Part shown: positions 6,371 to 13,402 of the stretch, piece by piece
How the letters are laid out: every line of letters begins with the position of its first letter
How positions within the stretch are numbered: position 1 is the first letter of the stretch
Origin: Planctomycetaceae bacterium
GTDB lineage: Bacteria; Planctomycetota; Phycisphaerae; Phycisphaerales; SM1A02
Direction: 5' to 3'
Assembly (NCBI GenBank): GCA_947474205.1
Contig: CANJIC010000028.1
Location: 1-13,655, forward strand
DNA: 13,655 nt
Notes under the pieces: generated by a model
What the model was told of the DNA's origin: nothing
The model's database searches: none
Seen by the model: the letters and a program-made list of their open reading frames with translations, nothing else
Made by a program: the position numbers and the translations under genes

Positions 6371-9300
6371 ATGGACACTGGCCCAGTTGATTCCTCGGAT
6401 CCACTTGACCCATCGCCGCAAGCGAGCGAGTCCAACTTGCCAACCATTGTGGGAATGAACGCACATTCGGGCGAGAAAAAACCGTTGGATATTTTGAATG
6501 ACCTTGCGAATGCCGCAAGTGCGTCAACTGTTCCAAAGCCACCGCAGCCAATGCCCGCGAAGATTGGGCGTTACAGCGTTGAACGGTTGCTTGGTGTTGG
6601 AAGTTTTGGGCGCGTGTATTTGGCCCACGATGATCAACTGATGCGCGATGTTGCAATCAAAGTTCCTAAATTCGACATTGCCACTGACCCGCAGCAGATT
6701 GAAGAGTTTCTTCATGAGGCCAGGGCGGCCGCAAAATTGGATCATCCAAATATTATTCCGGTGTTTGATGTTGGCAGCGATGAGTCGTGCCCGTGCTTTA
6801 TGGTTTCAAAATTGATTGACGGGTTTGATCTAGACGTTCGCATTCAAACCCAAACGCCCTCAATGAACAAGAGCGTGGAAATTGTGGCGGCGGTGGCGGA
6901 GGCGTTGCATTACGCGCACAAGCAGGGCATGGTGCACCGCGACATCAAGCCCGGAAATTTGTTGGTTGAAAACGAAACCGATCGACCAATGATTGGAGAT
7001 TTTGGTCTTGTGTTGCGAGAACAAGATGTTGGAAAGGGCGCGACGCTTGCGGGAACGCCGTCGTACATGTCGCCGGAGCAAGCGCGTGGCGAGGCGCACC
7101 GCGTGGATGGACGAGCGGATATTTTTAGTTTGGGTGCTGTGTTGTATGTGTTGCTGACCGGGCGCCGTCCATTCAACGGCGCGACACAAGAGGAAGTGCT
7201 TGATCAAGTTCGCAATCTTGATCCGCGTCCAATGCGATCGATTGATGAAAAAATTCCCAAAGAGTTGGAACGCATTTGCACAAAATCCATGGCCAAACGC
7301 GCCGCGGATCGATATTCGGTGGCCAACGACATGGCGGCTGATTTGCGGGCATTTCTTGCGGAATCACTATCCAAGTTGGACAAGTCTTCGGCGGCGACGA
7401 CGCAAACTTTCATAAGCGAGATGTCTGGGCAATCCAAGTCTGCGCCGGCAACGGACTCGCAACTTCAAACCGGAGCGACGATTCGTATTACGCCCAAAGG
7501 CTTGCGATCTTTTGACGCGGCGGACAGTGATTTTTTTCTGGACTTGTTGCCTGGCCCGCATGGACGCGACGGACTTCCGGAAAGTATTCGTTTCTGGAAG
7601 TCGCGAATTGAAACGCGCAACATTGATGAGGGATTTCAGGTTGGAATGATTTACGGGCCGTCGGGTTGCGGCAAAACATCGTTGGTGAAGGCGGGTCTTT
7701 TGCCTCGCGTTGATCCATCGGTGAAGGTGATTTATGTGGAGGCCACATCCGACAAGACGGAATCCACATTGTTGAAATTGTTGCGCAGGCGACTTCCTGA
7801 ATTGTCGCAAACACTTTCGCTTTCGGACTCGCTCAACGCCATTCGTCAAGGCAAAGCGCAGCGTGGCGATGAAAAAGTTTTGTTGGTGCTTGATCAATTT
7901 GAGCAATGGTTGCACGCCAACGGAAAAAATACTGATACAGAGTTGGTGCAGGCGTTGCGTCAATGCGACTGCGCGCATTTGCAGGCGATTATTATGGTGC
8001 GCGATGATTTCTGGATGGCGGCCACGCGCTTTATGCGTGAGTTGGAAATTCCATTGTTGGAGGGAACAAATTCCGCGGTGGTGGATTTATTTTCATTGCG
8101 CCACGCGCAGCGCGTGCTGACGGCGTTTGGGCGCGCGTATGGAGAATTGCCAGAGAGCGGTGAACTTTCTGAAGCGCAGAAAAAATTTATCGAAGACGCT
8201 GTGACTGGTTTGGCGCAAGACGGGAAAGTGATCTCCGTGCGTTTGACGCTGTTCGCCGAGATGTTCAAGGGGAAACCGTGGAACCCAAACACGCTTCGTG
8301 AAATTGGTGGAACTGAAGGCGTGGGCGCGGCATTTTTAGAGGAGAATTTCAGCGAACGTTCATCGCTGCCAGCGCGGCGGGCGCATCGTGTTGCGGCGCA
8401 AGCCGTGCTGCGGGCGCTGCTGCCGGAATCTGGAGTTGATATCAAAGGCCACATGCGTTCGCGCATGCAGTTGCAGTTGGTGTCGGGTGATGAAAACAAG
8501 CCGCGCGAGTTTGAGGAGCTGATTCAAATACTTGATCGTGAGTTGCGATTGATCACGCCGGTGGATTCGGCAATCACAAACGATGGCGACAAAACATTGC
8601 CCGCGCAGGAAGGGTATTACCAACTGGCGCATGATTATTTAGTGACTTCGCTGCGGGAATGGTTGACGAGCAAGCAGAAGGAGACCGCGAAGGGACGCGC
8701 GCAGTTGTTATTGATTGACCAGACTAATAACTGGCAACAACGGCGGGATCAACGCCAACTTCCCTCGCGCTTTCAGTGGTTGCAAATTCGACTGCAAACT
8801 TCGCGCTCAACTTGGACGCAATCACAACGCCTCATGATGCGAACCGCTGGAAAGAAATACGCGGTGCGATTTGCAATCAATATGGTGTTGTTGGTCGCAT
8901 TGGTATACGGCTCACGCGAGTTCTACTTGTATACACGCGCGCAAACGCTTATGGAAAAATTAAGCACCGCCAACATAGATGAAGTGCCCAAAATCTTGGG
9001 CGAAATGGGGGATTATCAAAGATGGCTCAACGTGTCACTGGCTGAAAAATTAAATGGAGCGAAGAGCGAAGGCAAGAAAAGTAAGCAGACGTTGTATCAG
9101 TTGGCGTTGCTTCCATCTGATCCTTCGCATGCGGACGAACTTTGCGACGTGATGTTGCGCGCCGATCCTGGCGAGTTTGAGGTGATTCGCGACGCGCTAG
9201 TGGATACCCAAGAGCAGCACTTAGATAAGCTTTGGAAAGTTCTTGGATCGCAAGCCGCCAACAAACACGGCGAACGCTTGCGCGCGGCGGCGGCGCTTGC

Positions 9301-10948
9301 CAAATATGCGCCGCATGATTCGCGTTGGAATGAAATCAACACAGTTGTTGTGAATGATCTTGTGCAGGAAAATTCAATATTTATTGGCGCATGGAGCAAG
9401 GCGCTTCATTCCGTGAGCGAGCCGCTTTTAAAACCACTCGTGGTGGTTTTTAATAAGCACGATAATGATCACTCCAATCAACGAAGTGTGGCGACCAGTT
9501 TATTGTTGGATTTTTCCGCGGACAACGTGCCTGTGCTATTCGACCTGTTGTTGAGCGCGGACAAGGACCAATTTCATCAAGTTCTTTCTGTTCTGATAGC
9601 GCATAAGGAAAAAGTAATTCAACTTCTTTTGGAAAAACTCGATGTGCAATTGCCACACAACGCGCTTGCGGCGGAAAGAGACGAGCTAGCCAAGCAACAA
9701 GCCAACGCCGCGGTGGCGCTTGTGCAACTTGATCACGCGGCCAAGATTTGGCCTCTCTTAAAGCATTCGCAGGATCCAAGTTTGCGCAGTTACATTATTG
9801 ATCGTTTGGCTAGTTTTGGCGTGGATCCAGCCATTCTTGTTGCCCAGGAGAGCTTGGCGAAAGATGTCTCCATTCATTGCGCGATTTTGTTGGCGCTGGG
9901 TGAATATCCGCCAGACCAAATTCCAGCGGACCTTCGTGAAGCCGCGACGAAGCGCGCGAAAGATATTTTTAAGAGTGATCCAGACGCTGGGTTGCATTCC
10001 AGCGCACAGTGGCTGTTGCAACAGTGGGGCGAAATGAAATGGCTGGACACCACGCGCGCCGCCATGCGCGACAATCCGCAAACACAGGCGCAGAGAATTG
10101 CGACATTGAAATTAGCGGCTGAATCCAGCAAAGACGCGGTGAATATTTCCGCGCCGCGCTGGATTATGAACACGCAAGGTCAAACCGAGGTTGTGATCTT
10201 TGGTCCCGTTCAATTCATGATGGGTTCCAGCGAGAAAGTCGGTGGCACTTCCGCCGAGACTAAACATCCAGTGAAAATTTCCCATTCATTTGTGATGGGC
10301 GCCATGGAAATCACGCTGGCGGAATATCGCCGCATGAGTCCCGATTATTTAAAGGATCCGAATGAGAAGGGATGGAATGTGAGATCGGGAGATATTCCAG
10401 TGGTGGCTTTGAATTGGTTTATGGCGGCTCGATATTGCAATTGGTTGAGTCAACAAGAGGGGATTGCCAAGGACCAGTGGTGTTTTGAAATTGGCAATAA
10501 TGAAACTGATGTGCAAATGAAACCCAACTATCAGAATCTCAAGGGCTATCGATTGCCCACGGAAGCTGAAATGGAATTTGCGGTTCGTGCCAACTCAGAC
10601 ACCGATTATTATTTTGGAGACGCGCCCGAATTACTGCCAAAATACGCCTGGTATCAAGTCAATTCACAAAGTAAGGGATGGCCCGTTGCAATGTTGAAAC
10701 CAAATGACTTTGGCTTATTTGATTCGGCTGGAAATGTTTGGGAGTGGTGCGCTGATTGGTTGGCCCCGTATCCAAACACACTCGTGGTTGATCCACAAGG
10801 ACCAGCGACTGGAACCAAGCGTGTGTTGCGCGGCGGTGACGAGTACTACGGCGCCGAGACTGATCTTTGTCGTGCGTGGTGTCGGGGCAGTCGCACGGCG
10901 GATTACCGCGGATTGTTCAGCGGCTTTCGTGTGGCGCGGACTCCGTGA
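6371..10948 (+). CDS. Ser/Thr kinase - STAND NTPase - FGE-like fusion protein
   Basis: This is a 1525-residue membrane signalling protein. Residues ~66-331 are a complete PknB-type kinase: LLGVGSFGRVYLA P-loop, VAIK Lys97, Glu116, HRDIKPGN (Asp191), DFG (Asp210-Gly212) and GTPSYMSPEQ. Residues ~375-800 form an nSTAND1-like NTPase with Walker A GPSGCGKTS (429-437), Walker B VLLVLDQFEQW (Asp508) and a VRDDFW sensor-like stretch, then a winged-helix part ending YYQLAHDYLV. One membrane helix follows at ~834-855. A long helical region (~860-1250), possibly HEAT-like, leads to an FGE/SUMF1-type C-lectin fold (~1266-1525) with LPTEAEMEF, GNVWEWCADW, RVLRGG and GFRVAR. The topology puts kinase and NTPase in the cytoplasm and the FGE part outside. 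The Cys pair used by true formylglycine-generating enzymes is not in its usual place, so it is probably a sensor. ATG 6371 is used; Met29 (6455) is an alternative start. Confidence 0.9.
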   Translation: MDTGPVDSSDPLDPSPQASESNLPTIVGMNAHSGEKKPLDILNDLANAASASTVPKPPQPMPAKIGRYSVERLLGVGSFGRVYLAHDDQLMRDVAIKVPKFDIATDPQQIEEFLHEARAAAKLDHPNIIPVFDVGSDESCPCFMVSKLIDGFDLDVRIQTQTPSMNKSVEIVAAVAEALHYAHKQGMVHRDIKPGNLLVENETDRPMIGDFGLVLREQDVGKGATLAGTPSYMSPEQARGEAHRVDGRADIFSLGAVLYVLLTGRRPFNGATQEEVLDQVRNLDPRPMRSIDEKIPKELERICTKSMAKRAADRYSVANDMAADLRAFLAESLSKLDKSSAATTQTFISEMSGQSKSAPATDSQLQTGATIRITPKGLRSFDAADSDFFLDLLPGPHGRDGLPESIRFWKSRIETRNIDEGFQVGMIYGPSGCGKTSLVKAGLLPRVDPSVKVIYVEATSDKTESTLLKLLRRRLPELSQTLSLSDSLNAIRQGKAQRGDEKVLLVLDQFEQWLHANGKNTDTELVQALRQCDCAHLQAIIMVRDDFWMAATRFMRELEIPLLEGTNSAVVDLFSLRHAQRVLTAFGRAYGELPESGELSEAQKKFIEDAVTGLAQDGKVISVRLTLFAEMFKGKPWNPNTLREIGGTEGVGAAFLEENFSERSSLPARRAHRVAAQAVLRALLPESGVDIKGHMRSRMQLQLVSGDENKPREFEELIQILDRELRLITPVDSAITNDGDKTLPAQEGYYQLAHDYLVTSLREWLTSKQKETAKGRAQLLLIDQTNNWQQRRDQRQLPSRFQWLQIRLQTSRSTWTQSQRLMMRTAGKKYAVRFAINMVLLVALVYGSREFYLYTRAQTLMEKLSTANIDEVPKILGEMGDYQRWLNVSLAEKLNGAKSEGKKSKQTLYQLALLPSDPSHADELCDVMLRADPGEFEVIRDALVDTQEQHLDKLWKVLGSQAANKHGERLRAAAALAKYAPHDSRWNEINTVVVNDLVQENSIFIGAWSKALHSVSEPLLKPLVVVFNKHDNDHSNQRSVATSLLLDFSADNVPVLFDLLLSADKDQFHQVLSVLIAHKEKVIQLLLEKLDVQLPHNALAAERDELAKQQANAAVALVQLDHAAKIWPLLKHSQDPSLRSYIIDRLASFGVDPAILVAQESLAKDVSIHCAILLALGEYPPDQIPADLREAATKRAKDIFKSDPDAGLHSSAQWLLQQWGEMKWLDTTRAAMRDNPQTQAQRIATLKLAAESSKDAVNISAPRWIMNTQGQTEVVIFGPVQFMMGSSEKVGGTSAETKHPVKISHSFVMGAMEITLAEYRRMSPDYLKDPNEKGWNVRSGDIPVVALNWFMAARYCNWLSQQEGIAKDQWCFEIGNNETDVQMKPNYQNLKGYRLPTEAEMEFAVRANSDTDYYFGDAPELLPKYAWYQVNSQSKGWPVAMLKPNDFGLFDSAGNVWEWCADWLAPYPNTLVVDPQGPATGTKRVLRGGDEYYGAETDLCRAWCRGSRTADYRGLFSGFRVARTP

Positions 10949-11039
10949 CGAAAGTTTTTAAGTGCATGTGGGGTTCAGGCAATTTGCGATGCGTAAATAT
11001 CGAGCCCCGGTGCTCAGACAACGTATCCCTTGCCAGAGA

Positions 11040-11186
11040 GTGAAACGCTCTGCAGAAAGGGTGGCGCGGGTGCTCTGCAACGCGCTGCTTGCTAGCAAGT
11101 GAAACGCTTTGCAGAAAGGGTGGCGCGGGTGCTCTGCAACGCGCTGCTTGCTAGCAAGTGAAACGCTCTGCATAAAGGGTGGCACC
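11040..11186. repeat. 59-bp tandem direct repeat, 2.5 copies
   Basis: Units 11040-11098 and 11099-11157 are identical except for one base (GCTCTGC against GCTTTGC). A third, partial unit begins at 11158 (GTGAAACGCTCTGCATAAAG) and runs directly into the palindromic element. Each unit starts with GTGAAACGC and ends with GCTTGCTAGCAA. The near-identity points to recent duplication. Copies of the first 26 bases occur inverted at 13420-13448. Confidence 0.9.
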
Positions 11187-11264
11187 AGTCGCTCAGACAA
11201 CGCACCCCGCGCAAGCGGGGCTTGCGCGGGTGCTAAACTCGCTTTGTGGTGCCACCCTTTCTGC
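11170..11264. repeat. Palindromic interspersed element, copy A
   Basis: An 18-base terminal inverted repeat with one mismatch (GCATAAAGGGTGGCACCA at 11170-11187; TGGTGCCACCCTTTCTGC at 11247-11264) encloses 59 bases. The interior holds a second strong hairpin centred at 11217, arms GCACCC-CGCGCAAGC and GCTTGCGCGGGTGC around GGG. A second copy lies inverted at 13297-13390 with matching interior. The layout resembles REP/BIME or MITE-type non-autonomous elements. No transposase is in the window. Confidence 0.85.
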
Positions 11265-11295
11265 GACGCGGGAATTTGGCTGCATTTACGCGGTT

Positions 11296-11367
11296 GCACA
11301 AACGCTCCAACCACCGCACAAACGCCTCAACCACCGTATAAACGCCCCAACCACCGCATAAACGCCC
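11296..11367. repeat. 20-bp tandem repeat, 3.6 copies
   Basis: Units begin at 11296, 11316, 11336 and a partial one at 11356, with consensus GCACAAACGCCCCAACCACC. Units differ at one to four positions (for example GCAC, GTAT or GCAT at the start). They follow the palindromic element by 31 bp. There are no spacers, so it is not CRISPR. Function unknown; simple slippage is enough to explain it. Confidence 0.85.
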
Positions 11368-11482
11368 TTTAAACCCGCAGAACGCAACTTTACGTCCCAT
11401 TTGCGCTTATATCTCTTGCGCCAACATTAGTTTCTATTTTTTAAGTTGTATTTACGGATTAACGTGTCATAGTCACTTGGCG

Positions 11483-11511
11483 TTGACCGATCCGTTGGTC
11501 AATTCTATTTA
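11483..11511 (+). promoter_or_regulatory. Possible promoter and operator for the secreted FGE gene
   Basis: A -35-like TTGACC (11483-11488) lies 17 bases before a weak -10-like TATTTA (11506-11511). TTGACC also forms an inverted repeat with GGTCAA (11497-11502), which could be an operator in the spacer. The -10 box matches only three consensus bases. Confidence 0.3.
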
Positions 11512-11640
11512 CAAGTTGCGAAAAGTTTGTACGAACAGGCTCGTCTGTTTGGGCGCGCCAAGTTCCAAGATCGCAACATGAACAACTTGCAGGCCATGAA
11601 CAGCATGAACAACATGCATAACACACTTTCTAAAGGCGCT

Positions 11641-13035
11641 ATGAACATTATGAACACACCACGCCAATCCACTAACGTATTCACCAACCTATTCAACTGC
11701 GGGCGCTTAAAAAATATCTTGCGCCTCGCCACGCTGGCCGCGGCATTCCTTGCGCTGCCAACACACGCGCTTGCGCAATCAAGTTGCCCCGCAGATTTGA
11801 ACGCTGACGGCGTTGTGAATTCCTTAGATACGATGATTGTGATGATTGCGTTTGGAAATTGTCCGGGAAGTCCGGCAAGCTGCCCCGCAGATTTGAACGC
11901 TGACGGTGTGGTGAATGCCGCAGATGTGACTATTGTTGTAGATGCTTACGGACCTTGTCTGGTTGCTGCGCCAACTATTGACACGGTCAGCCCCAACAGT
12001 GGACCAAGAACGGGCGGTACGGCAATTACCATTACGGGAACAAACCTCACTGGCACAAGTAGGGTGCAAGTGGGTGGCGCCAATGCAATTAGCTTTCAGG
12101 TTATAAACGACACCACCGTAACCGCGGTTACGCCAGTGGGCATGGAGAGCGCATTCGGCAACGTGACAGTGACTGCCGCGGGCCAAACTGCCACGCTGCC
12201 GAATGCGTTCACATACAAGTGGTATACCGTTCTTCAGCAAACCCCCAGCGCCGCCGTGGTGCCAAATGCCACCGTGCGCGCGAATATTATTGCAACCGGC
12301 TTTCCATGGCGCGTGCAAGACATAGGCACAAAAATAGAAATGTTGCTGGTTCCACCTGGCACATTCAATATGGGTTGCAGTGCGTATGACGGTTATTCTT
12401 GCAATGACGATGAGTCTCCTAGACACCAAGTCGCGCTCACCAAAGCGTTCTATTTGGGTAAGACAGAAGTAACGCAGAAGCAGTGGCAAGACAAGATGGG
12501 CAACAATCCAAGCCATTTCAAGGGCAAATCAGACAGCCCTTTAAGACCAGTTGAGACTGTAAGTTGGAATGACATTGCGGGCGTTGCTGGCTTTAATAGC
12601 AAAACAGGTTTGCGCTTGCCAACTGAAGCGGAGTGGGAGTACGCCTGCCGAGGCGGAACAACAACGGCGATACACAGTACGCCTGACCGCCCCAACGGCA
12701 GCAACAAAATCGCTCAACTTAAATACATTGCGTGGTACACCACCAATTCAGGTAGCACAACACACCCAGTTGGCGGCAAAGCCCCCAATGCGTTTGGCTT
12801 TTACGACATGTCAGGCAATGTGTGGGAGTGGTGCAATGATCGGTACGGCGCTACGTATTACAGCAGTAGCCCATCTACGGACCCAGCAGGGCCTTCGACA
12901 GGTTCGAACCGCGTGCTGCGCGGCGGCTTCTGGAGCAACAGCTCCTACTACTGCCGCTCGTCGTACCGTATCTACACCGATTCAGTCTCGAACCGCGGCT
13001 ACTACACCGGCTTCCGCGTCGCGAGGCATCCGTAG
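11641..13035 (+). CDS. Secreted dockerin-like/IPT/FGE-fold protein, candidate DGR variable protein
   Basis: The frame is open from a TTG at 11527, with ATGs at 11578 and 11641. I use 11641 because AAAGG lies just upstream; it gives 464 residues. A signal peptide (hydrophobic LATLAAAFLALPTHALA, ~11722-11775) is followed by two dockerin-like calcium-binding repeats (CPADLNADGVVN at 11784 and 11880, 96 bp apart). An IPT/TIG Ig-like domain follows (~11969-12220), then a full FGE-sulfatase/C-lectin fold (~12330-13032) with LLVPPGTFNMG, KTEVTQKQW, RLPTEAEWEYACRGG, GNVWEWCND, RVLRGG and GFRVAR. The Cys pair of catalytic FGE is missing, so a binding role is likelier. The last ~120 bp have the codon pattern of a diversity-generating retroelement variable region. 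It probably acts outside the cell. Its FGE fold is shared with the upstream kinase fusion. Confidence 0.88.
   Translation: MNIMNTPRQSTNVFTNLFNCGRLKNILRLATLAAAFLALPTHALAQSSCPADLNADGVVNSLDTMIVMIAFGNCPGSPASCPADLNADGVVNAADVTIVVDAYGPCLVAAPTIDTVSPNSGPRTGGTAITITGTNLTGTSRVQVGGANAISFQVINDTTVTAVTPVGMESAFGNVTVTAAGQTATLPNAFTYKWYTVLQQTPSAAVVPNATVRANIIATGFPWRVQDIGTKIEMLLVPPGTFNMGCSAYDGYSCNDDESPRHQVALTKAFYLGKTEVTQKQWQDKMGNNPSHFKGKSDSPLRPVETVSWNDIAGVAGFNSKTGLRLPTEAEWEYACRGGTTTAIHSTPDRPNGSNKIAQLKYIAWYTTNSGSTTHPVGGKAPNAFGFYDMSGNVWEWCNDRYGATYYSSSPSTDPAGPSTGSNRVLRGGFWSNSSYYCRSSYRIYTDSVSNRGYYTGFRVARHP
11785..11906 (+). repeat. Duplicated dockerin-like coding repeat
   Basis: A 26-base stretch encoding CPADLNAD is identical at 11785-11810 and 11881-11906, a period of 96 bp or 32 codons, while the sequence between has diverged (11811-11880). 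Each copy carries a DxNxDGxxNxxD loop typical of dockerin/EF-hand calcium sites. The unchanged part may reflect recent duplication or gene conversion. Confidence 0.8.
12904..13032 (+). other. Candidate DGR variable region (VR)
   Basis: From 12904 the codon usage changes sharply: 39 of 43 codons end in G or C, against 24 of 40 in the preceding 120 bp. Between 12928 and 13008, 20 of 27 codons are NNC (AGC, AAC, TCC, TAC, ATC, ACC, GTC), the pattern left when template AAC codons are randomised at adenine. They fall at surface positions of the C-lectin fold used by known DGR proteins (after RGG and before GFR). The final GGCTTCCGCGTCGCG (13009-13023) is GC-rich and invariant-looking, like an initiation-of-mutagenic-homology site. 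The template repeat and reverse transcriptase are not in the window. Confidence 0.55.
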
Positions 13036-13049
13036 TTCCCTTTACCCTT

Positions 13050-13112
13050 GCTGACTCCGCGGTGTTTTAAACAAGTCCGCAGCGTAGCTGCGGGTGAGTC
13101 CGCGGAATCAGC
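13050..13112 (+). terminator. Compound hairpin after the secreted FGE gene
   Basis: The outer arms 13050-13062 (GCTGACTCCGCGG) and 13100-13112 (CCGCGGAATCAGC) pair at 12 of 13 positions. Inside, CCGCAGC (13077-13083) and GCTGCGG (13087-13093) form a 7-bp stem with a GTA loop. On the plus strand a T-rich stretch follows (TTCTCTTTTACTTTTT). It begins 15 bp after the stop codon. It suits a transcription terminator; it could also serve as the cruciform found after some DGR variable regions. Confidence 0.6.
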
Positions 13113-13152
13113 TTCTCTTTTACTTTTTCCATTTCACTTTTACCTCTCTCCG

Positions 13153-13176
13153 CCAAAACTGCGGCAGCAGTTTTGG
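13153..13176. other. Perfect 10-bp hairpin with GGCA loop
   Basis: CCAAAACTGC (13153-13162) and GCAGTTTTGG (13167-13176) pair fully around the 4-base loop GGCA. A small hairpin GGGA-AAAAA-TCCC (13175-13187) overlaps its end. It lies 118 bp after the stop codon of the secreted FGE gene. Confidence 0.6.
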
Positions 13177-13192
13177 GAAAAAATCCCGCCCG

Positions 13193-13261
13193 AAATTGTC
13201 CCGTGAAATAAAAGAGTTTGCCACAAAATGGGCAAGCAAAAAATTGTCCCGCGAAGTAAAA
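13193..13261. repeat. Two copies of a 21-bp direct repeat
   Basis: AAATTGTCCCGTGAAATAAAA at 13193-13213 recurs at 13241-13261 with two transitions (CGC for CGT, GTA for ATA). The period is 48 bp. Nothing in the sequence shows a function. Confidence 0.7.
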
Positions 13262-13291
13262 ACCAAGCTCGTAAGGCGCAAGTAGTTCGCG

Positions 13292-13395
13292 CGTAGTGAT
13301 CATGGCTGCTACCACAAGCGAGTTTAGCACCCGCGCGAGCCCCGCTCGCGTGGGGTGCGTTGTCTGAGCGACTGGTAGCAGCCATGATCACGTAG
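13292..13395. mobile_element. Palindromic MITE/REP-like element, copy B, with target duplication
   Basis: Perfect 18-base terminal inverted repeats (TGATCATGGCTGCTACCA at 13297-13314; TGGTAGCAGCCATGATCA at 13373-13390) enclose 58 bases. CGTAG lies directly outside both ends (13292-13296 and 13391-13395), as a 5-bp target-site duplication would. The interior is the reverse complement of copy A (11170-11264) with only three substitutions and one gap. No transposase is encoded, so it would be mobilised in trans. Confidence 0.7.
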
Positions 13396-13402
13396 CATCG
13401 CG

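Larger units (their letters stand above)
10949..11640. other. Repeat-rich non-coding region upstream of the secreted FGE gene
   Basis: No credible gene is seen; open frames in both directions are created by the repeats. In order it holds a degenerate repeat core at 11010-11022, two 59-bp tandem units, a palindromic element (11170-11264), a 20-bp tandem array (11296-11367), a weak promoter (11483-11511) and an ATGAAC-rich stretch (11578-11655). Several of these sequences recur inverted at 13297-13558. Confidence 0.7.

Noticed and set aside
7367..7978. 203-codon minus-strand frame inside the kinase gene
   Set aside because: It is antisense to the conserved NTPase domain, rich in Arg and Leu as expected of a shadow frame, with no family resemblance.
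10816..10945. Second DGR variable region at the end of the kinase gene
   Set aside because: The protein motif is the same, but codons are mixed (many NNT and NNG), there is no GC3 shift, and nucleotide similarity to 12904-13032 is limited to short conserved motifs.
10166..10945. Catalytic formylglycine-generating enzyme or sulfatase activator
   Set aside because: The two cysteines of the active site are not at the expected place after the RGG motif, and no sulfatase gene is in the window. The same applies to the FGE domain at 12330-13032.
11170..11264. Integron attC site
   Set aside because: Size and palindromy fit, and AACGCC-like words occur, but the required GTTRRRY and RYYYAAC end boxes are not present, and the terminal repeats are perfect inverted repeats rather than the bulged attC arms. 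No integrase is visible.
11040..11367. CRISPR array
   Set aside because: Both tandem arrays (59 bp and 20 bp) are head-to-tail without unique spacers, and no cas gene is nearby.
10958..11372. Protein-coding genes in the repeat region
   Set aside because: The open frames on both strands are made by the tandem and palindromic repeats, with low-complexity translations and no start signals.
11578..11655. DGR template repeat (AAC-rich)
   Set aside because: The stretch is rich in AAC but does not align with 12904-13032; it lacks the conserved CGCGGCGGC and GGCTTCCGCGTC ends.
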